Counted from the stretch's first letter, positions 45,152-56,176 are shown. The stretch is 64,000 nucleotides of DNA from Panulirus ornatus (GCF_036320965.1 NC_092261.1:16567146-16631145); one strand, 5' to 3'. Notes: generated by a model not told the origin, from the sequence alone. Numbers and translations are program-made.

Positions 45152-45181
<30 letters not shown>
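45152..45181. repeat. (GT)n microsatellite
   Basis: GT run of about 15 units. Confidence 0.9.
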
Positions 45182-45184
<3 letters not shown>

Positions 45185-45299
45185 GGTGGAGTCGGTGGCC
45201 ATTCGGATAAGTGTTCACTTTAGCTTGTCTAACTTTGAGTTTACACATCTATCTACTACATACAAGGATAAATGTTACACTCTATATGCATATGTATAT

Positions 45300-45302
<3 letters not shown>

Positions 45303-45334
<32 letters not shown>
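45303..45334. repeat. (GT)n microsatellite
   Basis: GT run of about 16 units. Confidence 0.9.
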
Positions 45335-45337
<3 letters not shown>

Positions 45338-45388
45338 CGGAACTGCTCGCCTGTAAATCATCCTAGCTCCGACAAGATTTCAACCACA

Positions 45389-45392
45389 GAGA

Positions 45393-45460
<68 letters not shown>
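45389..45460. repeat. (GA)n microsatellite
   Basis: GA run of about 35 units with one CA interruption. Confidence 0.95.
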
Positions 45461-45461
<1 letters not shown>

Positions 45462-45479
45462 TATGATAACGGATCATAT

Positions 45480-45925
45480 CAACAGGAGATCCTCATAGGG
45501 AAAAGCGGTCCAGACTAGTCTGAACAGATTCTGGTACTTCCCGAACGACCAAAGATTACTCCTCCTAGTCAAAGCCATGTTAATACCTATCCCAACCTAC
45601 TCACCCATCCTAGCGCTCCTCTCCCCCATTTCTCGTACGCTGAAGTCAAAGACGACACAAAGTAAGGCTCTACTATCCGTCACTAATGAGAAATATCCGC
45701 ACGCTGAGAACACCGTCGAACAGCACGAACGACGGACGATTAAAGAGGTCGGTGCATCTCTTTGAGAAACATGACAGACAAGTATGGCACAGACTGAAGA
45801 CAACGTTGATAAAGAAACACTGACAAATCCCAGATCCTCGACAACAGTACAATGGAGCACCCTTGGTTCCCTCGAAGCCTCAAAGCACTTATAGAGGCTC
45901 CAGTGATCCATCGAGCTAGAGAATG
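45480..45925 (+). mobile_element. degenerate Jockey/I-like LINE, C-terminal region
   Basis: 45500-45765 reads continuously as KAVQTSLNRFWYFPND, LLLLVKAMLIPIPTYSPI, LKSKTTQSKALLSVTNEKYP. This is the 'A...L.R......L...LL.K.LI.PI..Y.P......L..LQ..QNKALR..TN..YP' region that follows the RT in Jockey/I-type LINEs. After a one-base frameshift at about 45762 it continues HLFEKHDRQVWHRLKTT, the matching 'LFE...R.W.RL' block. It is a terminal fragment of a lineage distinct from F1. Confidence 0.6.
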
Positions 45926-46194
45926 AATGATGTTTACCTTCGCTTAGAGACTCCCCTTTAGCAAACCTCCAAAATACATGATAACAACATACACGCCCAT
46001 AGCCTGCAGGGGGTTATATAAATATGGCACCAGAGACAAGCTTCCAGAAAATCGCCCACATGCATCAATAAACATACACCATACATCTGTACACACGTCA
46101 GTCTTCTCTTCTCATTTCAAACTGTCCCTTCCCTTGTCTCACTTCTTCCCCTTTACTAACCACCCGATTAAAAAAGAGAAAGATAGGGAGACAG

Positions 46195-46195
<1 letters not shown>
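45926..46195. other. no recognisable feature
   Basis: No gene or repeat recognised. Confidence 0.4.

Positions 46196-46262
<67 letters not shown>
46196..46262. repeat. (TC)n microsatellite
   Basis: TC run of about 33 units. Complementary to the GA run at 46593-46657, 330 bp away. Confidence 0.95.
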
Positions 46263-46264
<2 letters not shown>

Positions 46265-46589
46265 TTCCTAACATAAAGAAAAAATATATATACCCCATGA
46301 GACTTTCCCCACTACTATCCCCTGTTCCGTTCTTCCTATGTCCCACATGAACTATATTCCCCCGCGGTTGGGCCAGGAGCAGCACACACAGGCTACACAC
46401 ACACACACAAGCTCGGTGGGAGTGCCTCGCCTGGGACGGGAGTATACTAACCTCTCACAACGATAACCTTTGATGGATCATATTATGTAGTATATAAACA
46501 AGACCTTCCCCCCCCCCCCGAATGGGTCTTGGCACTTACGGTGACTCATGGGCGTGTTCTTGAGTAGAGACCTCAAGAATGTCAGACTG

Positions 46590-46592
<3 letters not shown>
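46263..46592. other. no recognisable feature; C-run at 46508-46519
   Basis: Spacer between complementary TC and GA runs. Confidence 0.4.

Positions 46593-46657
<65 letters not shown>
46593..46657. repeat. (GA)n microsatellite
   Basis: GA run of about 32 units. A G-run follows at 46694-46703. Confidence 0.95.
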
Positions 46658-46658
<1 letters not shown>

Positions 46659-46771
46659 GAAGAATTTTATGGAATATTCTATTTGACTGCTTGTGGGGGG
46701 GGGGACAGTAATTCAATATGAAGACTGGAATTTCTCGAGGTCCTGTCCTAAGCCTTGGATAGTACAAGGTG

Positions 46772-46776
<5 letters not shown>

Positions 46777-46828
<52 letters not shown>

Positions 46829-46902
46829 TACCTGTTTTGAATGACCTACTTGAAATGTATGAGGAGGGAGTTTTACACCCATAGGGCTCCCATCTGTCGA
46901 AC
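46777..46902 (+). repeat. (GT)n plus dispersed repeat T
   Basis: GT run (46777-46825) passes straight into TAATTACCTGTTTTGAATGA and GAGGAGGGAGTTTTACACCC. This is the clearest case of repeat T anchored on a GT run. Confidence 0.6.
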
Positions 46903-47141
46903 CTGCACTGCACTGACATCATGCAACTCTTTAACCTGGTGTGTCCTGTCCACTGTCACTATTTCCTCGTCCACTTCAACCCCGTCCATCCCCCAGTTTT
47001 GTGCTATAAAAGTACTTCTTTACATTCTCTCTTTTTTTTTTTAAATAAGTTTCTTACTCTATCTGATGTTACTCTGTTCTATTCACACGGATTTCGTAAA
47101 ACTGGTCACTGTCTGCCTCACAAATGTGGTTTCGAAAAAAG

Positions 47142-47155
47142 GTGTGTGTGTGTGT

Positions 47156-47215
<60 letters not shown>
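47142..47215. repeat. (GT)n microsatellite
   Basis: GT run of about 36 units with one GG slip near 47154. Confidence 0.95.
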
Positions 47216-47219
<4 letters not shown>

Positions 47220-47404
47220 CGTGCATGGCTTATATCCTGGCCTAGCGGGTGGCGTGGACGCCCAGATATACATTGGATTCGACAAAGAAGAGAAACAAAC
47301 AACTGTAGACGTGTTGGCAATATGGCGTCACACATCACAACCAAAAATCCATGACAGAAGACGCCAAGAAAATCTCATATATTGAGAGGCAGTGAAAAGA
47401 TAAT

Positions 47405-47540
47405 CACGACGAGCTGAAGTGTCCGAGACTATCACGACGAGCTGAAGTGTCCGAGACTATCGCTGGGCTGAGGTACGTATATCTGTCACGAGGAGCTGAA
47501 GTGTCCGAGACTATCGCTGGGCTGAGGTACGTATATCTGT
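47405..47540. repeat. composite tandem repeat A-A-B-A-B
   Basis: Block A (28 bp, CACGACGAGCTGAAGTGTCC...GACTAT) and block B (26 bp, CGCTGGGCTGAGGTACGTAT...TGT) follow in the order A-A-B-A-B, with one base change in the third A. Confidence 0.9.
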
Positions 47541-47749
47541 CAGATTTCTGCCAAGGTAAAAGCGAGGAGAGGAAAGTCACAATCCACCGAGGAGGGAGGG
47601 AGACGAGGGAGGCAAATCACAGGATAATAAAAGTGTTTACCAGCGATGGTATGAAAACATCGTCTGCATTATCGATGAAGGAGAGAGAGTCTGGCCGCGA
47701 GGGGCGGGATGCGGGAGGCTCAGACACTTGGCCGCTTGACGTGGGCGGT

Positions 47750-48025
47750 AGCAGAAGTGGGTGGGGATGGGTGGCAGCGAGCAAGAGTGCGTGAAGATGG
47801 GTGGTAGAGAGCAAGAGTGGGTGGGGATGGGTGGCAGCGAGCAAGAGTGCGTGAAGATGGGTGGTAGAGAGCAAGAGTGGGTGCGGATGGGTGGCAGCGA
47901 GCAAGAGCGGGTGATTATGGGTGGTAGAGAGAGCAAGAGTGGGTGGGGATGGGTGGGAGCGAGGGAAAGTGGGTGGGGATGGGTGGCAGTGAGCCAAAGT
48001 GGATGGGGATGGGTGGCAGGAATGG
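47750..48025. repeat. minisatellite, 30-bp unit with 60-bp higher-order period
   Basis: Units of GTGGGTGGGGATGGGTGGCA + GCGAGCAAGA alternate with GTGCGTGAAGATGGGTGGTA + GAGAGCAAGA, giving a 60-bp pair period. Related degenerate GTGGGTG/ATGGGTGG text runs on to about 48480. The frames here on both strands (47617-47997, 47637-48269, 48073-48579 minus; 47761-48123 plus) are repeat translations. Confidence 0.9.
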
Positions 48026-49427
48026 GGGACCTTGGGTTCGGTAGTGTCCGGCAGTGTTCGATAGTCCGCTGTCTACCTCGCGGATGTGGAGGGGATGAGA
48101 GGAGAGTCGGTGGGAAAAGGTAATATGAGTGAGTTACTCGAGTCATGAATGTTGGAGTGAGTGGAGGCGGGAAGCGAAGGACAGGAATGGGTGAAAGTGG
48201 GTGAGACAGTTGCGGGCGATAGGAAGGTGTGGTGGATGACATGCGTGTGGTGGTGATCGGTAGGAGCAAATATCAGGAACAATAAAAGAAAATGGCTGGC
48301 AGGAAGGGCTTGTGATGAGTGACAGGGAGCGGGTGGGGTTCGTGGATGAACATGGAGAACACAAGATGGAAAAAGGCTGCTGAGGTGAGCGAATGTGTAT
48401 GTGGCAGAGAGCACAGGTGTGGATGGGTAGCAGTCCAACTGGTGTGGAGGCGTTGTTGGTGGTAGAGTGTGAGGATGGGCAGGCAGGGGAGCTTGGTTGA
48501 TAAAATATGATGGTAGAAGTAAGTCAGGAACTGCTTCCTGCAACACTGAGATTAATGCGGTCGTAAAAGGCAACATCAAAAAGATACAAACCCTGTCGAG
48601 AGGATCAGCCTTCCACGCTTTATATTTCTGGCTCTGATATCATGATTGGAGGAGAAGGTAACTCTCAAACGCCACGGTGGCATTTCTGAACGTAATGGAA
48701 AATGACTGTGGCGTTTGAATGGCCCCCCGGACTCGCGACAAGGTAGAGAACCTGATAGAATATCATCAGACAACTGGGTATTAGACGGTGTGCACCAGTG
48801 TGGCATTTGTACGCAAAAGAATTCACTAATCTTTAGGACCCTGGGGAGGCTGCGATGCCGCACGTGAAGGAAGGACTTCAAGGTGAGCTACGTTTCGCGG
48901 GTGGAGATCACCGTTCGAGAATGACCTCTGTAATGTCTTGTTGGGTTTGGAAGTTAAAATTTCTGTACGTCAGGTTTTACAAATGAAAACACTAACGACG
49001 TTGAAATATCTACGGCGAGTGCAGTTAAAGTGTAATCCCACATACAGTTGACGAAAAAAAAAGAAAAAAGAAAATGACCCCCTGAATACCCAGTGCTTCT
49101 GGAAATCTCTCAAATACATATGATCTTGCGTCTTAGTGTCGAAGCAAAAGCCAGAATCTTGGACAAGCAGGAGCAGAGGTCAAAGCAAAGTGATATGATC
49201 ATAAACCTTACTTATCTTCACACACATAAACATTTAAGGAACAACATAACCTCGTCTTAACTACATACATCTCTCGTCGTTGACTGCCAGGGCATTAGAG
49301 CTCTGTATTGAATAATCATTGAACTGGACGCATCACACTGACCATGAGACTCGGGAAGTCACACTCAGGTAACGTTCCTCACCTGCATTAGTAAAAAGTT
49401 AGTGTTCATGATAAAGGCACTGGTTAT
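48026..49427. other. degenerate edge of minisatellite, then no recognisable feature
   Basis: To about 48480 the sequence is G/T-rich minisatellite decay. 48666-48718 carries an 11-bp inverted repeat TCAAACGCCAC/GTGGCGTTTGA around 31 nt. The rest is unique-looking. Confidence 0.4.
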
Positions 49428-49505
49428 ATATTATGGGAGGTATATATATCGATATTATGGGAGGTATGTACATCGATATTATGGGAGGTATGTACATCGA
49501 TATGA
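49428..49505. repeat. tandem repeat, 24-bp unit x3
   Basis: TATTATGGGAGGTATGTACA + TCGA repeated three times, the first unit variant. In frame it gives Tyr-Tyr-Gly-Arg-Tyr-Val-His-Arg. Confidence 0.9.
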
Positions 49506-49763
49506 ACGGAATTATGGAGGTCCTGTTTATAGCACTCATGGTTTAGATGCAACTGGAACAAAATACAGAATGGAAAATAAAAGAGTATTCAGACTTTCAG
49601 CTTAACAGAGACTGAGCGAAGATTGCAATGACTTGCCTTTCAAGTTCGACAAGACAGCCTCACCTACCTCTGACAACAGTCACCTGTTGCCTCACGCTAC
49701 TTATTCCGTTCATGGCCCGAATACTTGACAGGCAGAGAAGCTGCTGCCTTCAAGACGCAGAAC
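49506..49763. other. no recognisable feature
   Basis: No gene or repeat recognised. Confidence 0.4.
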
Positions 49764-49967
49764 ACCCTCCAGCCAGTGATCACACTACCCTCCAGCCAGT
49801 GATCACACTACCCTCCAGCCAGTGATCACACTACCCTCCAGCCAGTGATCACACTACCCTCCAGCCTGTGATCACACTACCCTCCAGCCAGTGATCACAT
49901 CACCCTCCAGCCAGTGATCACACTACCCTCCAGCCAGTGATCACACCACCGTCCAGCCAGTGATCAA
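49764..49967. repeat. minisatellite, 23-bp unit CCCTCCAGCCAGTGATCACACTA, ~9 copies
   Basis: Nearly identical units (a single G/C-type change in a few), so the array is young. There are no spacers between units. TGATCA is an internal palindrome. Confidence 0.95.
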
Positions 49968-50796
49968 ACGTCACTTTCATCCTCGCGTTTTTACGGCAGA
50001 ACTTCAGGTGGGGACGTTATAAAACACTCAGATATTTTCACAAACTTTCCCTTGCGATACGAACTTCCGTAAAACAAATATTTTTGCCGACTGTCTTTGT
50101 AAACTTTTCTCCCCCGGCTACAGAGGAAAACTTTGAAGAGAAATTCTACGACACAAGCTGTCGTGATGGTATTTGACACACACACTACCAGCAATAAGAG
50201 GCGAATGAATCTGAAAATCCAATTAACGGCAGAGGAGAAATTTCTTGTCAATTCTGAATGTCTGTGGAACCAGAGAAGTGAGAGCCATGTGTTATAATTC
50301 TGATTGTGAGAGAACAGTTAACTAGTTCTTTTGTTCTGATATTGGAGGCTACTTGTCAAAATTTACTAAAATACGAATCCACATTTCCCAAAAGACGTCC
50401 TTGAGCTGAAACCGATAAAAGAAAACTAAATTTTCACTCGTTTTAATCTGAGGATTAATTCAACTGAAAACATCGGAGAGCGAGGTAAGACCAGCTGTGA
50501 AACCATCAATCTACGTGTGAAATTTCACAGTACCAGACTAAGCTGAAATCACGAGATCAAAACTGAACTGCAGAATGATAAGCAGAGAGGAACAGTAACG
50601 TTCTCTGTCACAAGCGAGGAACACAAGATCATGACTGGCCCTTTTTGGCTTGGCTGCCCTTGTGGACACCCTCCGTCATGCCCCACAGTTTAATGGAAAC
50701 CACATGAAACGTTCCCGATGAAACAACGCCACTCACGTGAGGAGGCGCCGTGTCGCCAGTTGATGAAGAGAGAAAGTCCATTCGTTACGTCCCTGA

Positions 50797-50799
<3 letters not shown>
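49968..50799. other. no recognisable feature
   Basis: Unique-looking sequence, no supportable gene. Confidence 0.35.

Positions 50800-50867
<68 letters not shown>
50800..50867. repeat. (GA)n microsatellite
   Basis: GA run of about 33 units. Confidence 0.95.
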
Positions 50868-50869
<2 letters not shown>

Positions 50870-51114
50870 CTGCATCTGTACATGCGAGTATGTAGAAATT
50901 CACGTTTGAAGCCACAAAAGACGTGACGGGCTAAGGTGAGGATGATGATAAGAACAATGCATCCTGTGTTTTCATGCTCTGTAGATGGGAGGACAGGATG
51001 GTAAAGCTGAAGGCATCGGAAGACGTAGCGTTTCCAAGATGCAAACAGAGTCTGCTCGAGGTTTAAGGAACTGTATATATATATATGCATGTGTATCTAA
51101 ATCAATGATGATGG
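50868..51114. other. no recognisable feature
   Basis: No gene or repeat recognised. Confidence 0.4.
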
Positions 51115-51285
51115 GAAATGACCGGTGCAGACCCCGTTGCTCACCAGCGTGAGACGAAGGGTATTCGAGTACATAGTATTCGAATAGTCATTTCCCTATT
51201 TGGGGCGATCATAGCCTAACAGTAGCGCTCTCGCCTGTTGCACAGGGGTCCCGGGTTCGATCCTGGCTGTTGGAGGTTTGTATGT
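51115..51285 (+). mobile_element. tRNA-derived SINE, family S3
   Basis: A box TAGCCTAACAGTAGCG at 51212-51227 and B box GGGTTCGATCC at 51253-51263 are spaced as in a tRNA, with a CTCTCGCCTGTTGCACAGG anticodon-arm-like stretch between. GTTGGAGG follows the B box, as at 53612-53690. An upstream GACCCCGTTGCTCA (51129) matches GACTCCGTTGCTCA at 53590. Acceptor-arm ends do not pair, so it is not a tRNA gene. Confidence 0.7.
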
Positions 51286-51320
51286 TCTATGAAGGTGCGC
51301 GTTCATATGTACTTTGTTCG

Positions 51321-51341
51321 TATATATATATATATATATGT
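51321..51341. repeat. short (AT)n at 5' edge of LINE F1 copy 3
   Basis: About nine AT units. Confidence 0.85.
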
Positions 51342-51347
51342 ATGTGG

Positions 51348-53400
51348 TTTTGATGCACGAGACCGGGTTATAGTGATGGATGATTTGAATGCAAAGGTGA
51401 GTAATGTGGCAGTTGAGGGAATAATTGGTATACATGGGGTGTTCAGTGTTGTAAATGGAAATGGTGGAGCTTGTAGATTTATGTGGTGAAAAAGGACTGT
51501 TGATTGGGAATACCTGGTTTAAAAAGAGAGATACACATCAATATACGTATGTAAGTAGGAGAGATGGCCAGAGAGCGTTATTGGATTACGTGTTAATTGA
51601 TATCAATTGATGTTAATGTGTTGAGAGGTGCAACTGGAGGGATGTCTGATCATTATCTTGAGGAGGCGAAGGTGAAGATTCGTAGAGGTTTTCAGAAAAG
51701 AAGAGAGAATGTTGGGGTGAAGAGAGTGGTAAGAGTAAGTGAGCTTGGGAAGGAGACTTGTGTGAGGAAGTACCAGGAGAGACTGAGTACAGAATGGAAA
51801 AAGGTGTTAATTGATGTTAATGTGTTGAGAGGTGCAACTGGAGGGATGTCTGATCATTATCTTGAGGAGGCGAAGGTGAAGATTCGTAGAGGTTTTCAGA
51901 AAAGAAGAGAGAATGTTGGGGTGAAGAGAGTGGTAAGAGTAAGTGAGCTTGGGAAGGAGACTTGTGTGAGGAAGTACCAGGAGAGACTGAGTACAGAATG
52001 GAAAAAGGTGAGAACAAAGGAGGTAAGGGGAGCGGGAGAGGAATGGGATGTATCTAGGGAAGCAGTGATGGCTTGCGCAAAAGATGCTTGTGGCATGAGA
52101 GGCGTGGGAGGTGGGCAGATTAGAAAAGGTAGTGAGTGGTGGGATGAAGAAGTAAGATTATTAGTGAAAGAGAAGAGAGAGGCATTTGGACGATTTTTGC
52201 AGGGAAATAATGCAAATGAGTGGGAGATGTATAAAAGAAAGAGGCAGGTGGTCAAGAGAAAGGTGCAAGAGGTGAAGAAGAGGGCAAATGAGAGTTGGGG
52301 TGCGAGAGTATCATTAAACTTTAGGGAGAATAAAAAGATGTTTTGGAAGGAGGTAAATAAAGTGCCTAAGACAAGGGAGCAAATGGGAACCTCAGTGAAG
52401 GGGGCTAATGGGGAGGTGATAAGTTGTGGTGATGTGAGAAGGAGACGGATTGAGTATTTTGAAGGTTTGTTGAATGTGTTTGATGATAGAGTGGCAGATA
52501 TAGGTTGTTTTGGTCGAGGTGGTGTGCAAAGGGAGAGGTTTAGGGAAAATGATATGGTAAACAGAGAAGAGGTAGTGAAAGCTTTGCGGATGATGAAAGC
52601 CGGCAAGGCAGCGGGTTTGGATGGTATTGCAGTGTAATTTATTAAAAAAGTGGGTGACTGTACTGTTGACTGGTTGGTAAGGTTATTTAATGTATGTATG
52701 ATTCATGGTGAGGTGCATGAGGATTGGAGGAATGCTTGCATAGTGCCATTGTACAAAGAGTGAGGAAAAATTGACTAAGAGGATATATGTGTCAGAGGTG
52801 GAGGGAACGAGAAGTGGAGACCAAATTGGAGGTGGAAAGATGGAGTGAAAAAGATTTTGAGTGATCGGGGCCTGAACATGCAGGAGGGTGAAAGGCGTGC
52901 AAGGAATAGAGTGAATTGGAACGATGTGGTATACCGGGGTCGACGTGCTGTCAATGGATTGAACCAGGGCATGTGAAGCGTCTGGGGTAAACCATGGAAA
53001 GTTCCGTGGGGCCTGGATGTGGAAAGGGAGCTGTGGTTACGGTGCATTATTACATGACAGCTAGAGACTGAGTGTGAACGAATGGGGCCTTTGTTGTCAT
53101 TTCCTAGCGGTACCTCGCACACATGAGGGGGAGGGGGTTGTTATTCCATGTGTGGTGAGGTGGCGATGGAAATGAATAAAGGCAGACAGTATGAATTATG
53201 TACATGTGTATATATGTATATGTCTGTGTGTGTATATATATGTATGCATTGAGATGTATAGGTATGTATATTTGCGTGTGTGGACGTGTATGTATGTATA
53301 TACATGCGTATGTGGGTGGGTTGGGCCATTCTTTTGCCTGTTTCCTTGCGCTACCTCGCTAACGCGGAAACAGCAACAAAGCAAAACAAAATAAAATTAA
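51348..53400 (+). mobile_element. LINE family F1 copy 3: endonuclease, duplicated linker, deleted RT, 3' end
   Basis: Starts in the endonuclease C-terminal half (RVIVMDDLNAKVSNVAVEG, where the family has GDLNAKVG), reaches LLDYVLI-like text near 51590, then the catalytic SDH motif in GGMSDHYL. A 346-codon frame (51597-52637) covers SDH, a basic linker and the RT N-terminus (GKAAGLDGIAV, then W/NACIVPLYK in the same frame after a stop at 52638). Inside it a 204-bp segment is tandemly duplicated in frame, so SDH appears twice. At about 52762 the sequence jumps from VPLYK to the C-terminal block SEE/RLTKRIYV, removing motifs A-E and FADD. The GRPNWRW...VNW.DVVYRG end and full 3' UTR follow. The element ends in CAACAAAGCAAAA then AAAT repeats. 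It cannot encode a working RT. Confidence 0.85.
51603..52010 (+). repeat. 204-bp in-frame tandem duplication within LINE F1 copy 3
   Basis: Second copy starts 204 bp after the first (TTGATGTTAATGTG at 51607 and 51811; GAATGGAAAAAGGTG at 51792 and 51996). The two 68-residue units appear identical over their shared length. The left breakpoint has TTAATTGAT microhomology. Confidence 0.9.
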
Positions 53401-53416
53401 ATAAATAAATAAATAA

Positions 53417-53484
<68 letters not shown>
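53396..53484. repeat. (AAAT)n-(AT)n tail of LINE F1 copy 3
   Basis: Six or so AAAT units pass into about 31 AT units directly after the LINE 3' UTR. Confidence 0.95.
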
Positions 53485-53487
<3 letters not shown>

Positions 53488-53586
53488 AGGGCATTATGTG
53501 TTGTATGAAAGCGGGCGTTCCCTTCACTATATTTGTGATAATAATTCAGTAAAACTGGATAAGTGAGTCTGACGACATATAGCTGG

Positions 53587-53690
53587 TCGAGACTCCGTTG
53601 CTCATGGGATTATGGGCAGCATAGCAGAGTGATCAGCGTACCCAGCTACTATCCAAATTGCACAAGTTCGAATCCTTACAGTTGGAGGGC
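53587..53690 (+). mobile_element. tRNA-derived SINE, family S3
   Basis: A box CATAGCAGAGTGATCAGCG near 53620-53638, B box AGTTCGAATCC at 53665-53675, GTTGGAGGG after it, and GACTCCGTTGCTCA upstream. Same layout as 51115-51285. Confidence 0.65.
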
Positions 53691-54455
53691 ATTATTTGAT
53701 ACATGTAACCGTACCAGACTTGTTTACAAATGAATATAGGAAAAGACTACACTTCATGGATAGTATGGGAGAGGAACAACTATCATGGAATCTAGCGATC
53801 ATCAAAGGGAGGCGTGCGTGATGCCCCAGGTGCCGGTTGGCTTGATCGTCAGGAGCGACCGTGCAGTTCACTGTTCGCTGGGCGAGGTGCCGGCCACGTT
53901 TGTACAACACACAGGGGAAAAAACAGGAACTGTTAAAATGGGTCACTCATCTGTATTTGAGACAAACGAAACATTTGAAAGCGTCGACAGGCGACAGATT
54001 TAAAAAAAGGTGCACGCAAAAAGGATTACATAAACAATAACAGCATACATGACACACGTATTTAGGAAATGATATACAAACAAACAGTTTGACAATGGTT
54101 TAAGGCGTCTGTAAGATGCAGTATATCACAGGATCATGATACAGCCAAGAATGCTACACTGCAAAATGCAACAGACGCGAACAAATACACGGGAGCATCC
54201 TGGCCGCTCAGTCAATGTAAAGCACACAAAGAAAACGAAGCAAATATTCCACTGGGAAAAACAAAAACACCATCTGCCCAGCGAATTTAATTGCTCAGCG
54301 CAACCCGTACCAAACACACTTAAGCAAATTGACTACTTTATCTGTGAGAAACGCGTATGTAAAATTCAAACTCACTTAGTGCTAAAAGAAGGAAAAGTGT
54401 AGCTAGGGCTTTTTCGAGTTGGCTGTAGCCCGAACCTATGTCATATATTTTTGAT
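53691..54455. other. no recognisable feature; 88-codon open frame
   Basis: Frame 54136-54402 has ordinary composition but no motif. The 72-codon frame 53785-54003 likewise. Confidence 0.3.
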
Positions 54456-54518
<63 letters not shown>

Positions 54519-54522
54519 GTGT
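54456..54522. repeat. (GT)n microsatellite
   Basis: GT run of about 33 units with one GC step. Confidence 0.95.
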
Positions 54523-54667
54523 GTACAGGGATGTCGTTGTAAACATATACACATTTGTGCATATGTTTGTGTGTATGTGTAGTCGGTAGATATATATATA
54601 GATACATGTAATAAAGATGCATATCAAGTGACACTCTTTGGAGAGGAACAGACACTAGATGAAACAC

Positions 54668-54668
<1 letters not shown>

Positions 54669-54747
<79 letters not shown>
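54669..54747. repeat. (AT)n microsatellite, no mobile element attached
   Basis: AT run of about 39 units without a recognisable element edge. Confidence 0.95.
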
Positions 54748-54749
<2 letters not shown>

Positions 54750-54914
54750 TCTCATCTTCAGGATTCCGCGTGATTTGATACGTACAATTACAGAAAATTA
54801 AGACCTGATATGAGGGAAAAAGATAACTACTAGGGATGTAAGGAAGGACCCTAGAGTACCATGTGACGTGTGTTCCAGCCTGACCAGGCCAAAAACAGAG
54901 TCACCACGACAGTC

Positions 54915-55975
54915 CTCCACCCTCAGGCAACACTGCCACCACCCACGTCCTCCTCCTCCTCCACCCTCAGGCAACAATGCCACCACCCACGTCCTCCTCC
55001 ATCCTCAGGCAACAATGCCACCACCCACGTCCTCCTCCTCCTCCTACACCCTCAGGCAACACTACCACCACCCACGTCCTCCTCCTCCTCCTCCACCCTC
55101 AGGCAACACTACCACCACCCACGTTCACCCCCTCCTCCTTCTCCTCCACCCTCAGGCAACACTATCACCACCCACATCCTTCTCCTCCTCCTCCTCCACT
55201 CTCAGACAACACTACCGCCACTCACGTCCTCCTCCTCCTCCTCCCTCAGACAACACTGCCACCAGCCACGTCCTCCTCCTCCTCCACCCTCATGCAACAC
55301 TACCACTACCCACGTCCTACTCCTCCTGCTCCACCCTCATGCAACATTATCATCACCCACGTCCTCCTACTCCCCCTGCTCCACCATCATGCAACACTAC
55401 CACCATCCACGTCCTCCTCCTCCTCCTCCTCCACCCTCAAGCAACACTACCACCATCCACGTCCTCCTCCTCCTGCTCCACCCTCAGGCAACACTGCCAC
55501 CACCCACGTCCTACTCCTCTTCCACCCTCAGGCAACACTACCACCACCCATGTCCTCCTCCTCCTCCACCCTCAGGCAACACTACCACCACCCACGTCCT
55601 CCTACTCCTCCTGCTCCACCCTCATGCAACACTACCATCATCCACGTCCTCCTCCTCCTGCTCCACCCTCAGGCAACACTGCCACCACCCACGTCCTCCT
55701 CCTCCTCCACCCTCAGGCAACACTACTACCACCCACGTCCTCCTGCTCCGCCCTCATGCAACACTACCACCATCCACGTCCTCCTCCTCCTCCTCCTGCT
55801 CCACACTCATGCAACACTACCACCACCCACGTCCTCCTCCTCCTCCTCTACCCTCAGGCAACACTACCACCACCCACGTCCTCCTCCTCCTCCTCCACCC
55901 TTAGGCAATACTACCACTACCCACGTCCTCCTCCTCCCACCCTCTCACAAGACTACCACCACCACGTTCTCCTCC
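54915..55975. repeat. large minisatellite, 39-51-bp unit, ~23 copies
   Basis: Each unit has CACCCTCAGGCAACACTACC + ACCACCCACGT followed by a variable (CTC)n block, which explains the length spread. All three plus frames stay open (54868-56244, 54870-55904, 54977-56458), because CTC/ACC/CAC repeats contain no stop in any phase. The Pro/Thr/His/Leu-rich products of up to 493 codons are therefore no evidence of a gene. Confidence 0.95.
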
Positions 55976-56115
55976 ACACTCACTCCTACAAGACACTTAC
56001 TACCACTCCCACATCCACCCTCCACCTTCCCTCAACACCATCCCTCACCAAACGCCTACTCTTGTGTGTTGTGTTGTGCGAGGCGATCACCGCCCGGCGC
56101 AGACACTGTAGCGAC

Positions 56116-56118
<3 letters not shown>

Positions 56119-56164
<46 letters not shown>

Positions 56165-56176
56165 GCGCGCGCGCGG
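56119..56176. repeat. (AC)n-(GC)n alternating purine-pyrimidine tract
   Basis: About 21 AC units pass into about seven GC units, a classic Z-DNA-forming composition. Confidence 0.9.

Noticed and set aside
47617..48579. Minus-strand frames of 126-210 codons rich in His/Pro/Ser
   Set aside because: They follow the 30/60-bp minisatellite and its decayed edge.
48666..48718. 11-bp inverted repeat as a terminator or mobile-element end
   Set aside because: Short, no T-run, no second copy in the window.
49764..49967. CRISPR-like array
   Set aside because: Units are contiguous with no unique spacers, and the genome is eukaryotic.
51201..51280. Functional tRNA gene
   Set aside because: A and B boxes are present, but the acceptor arm does not pair, no terminal T-run follows, and a sibling copy at 53612-53690 shares the flanks, so it is a SINE.
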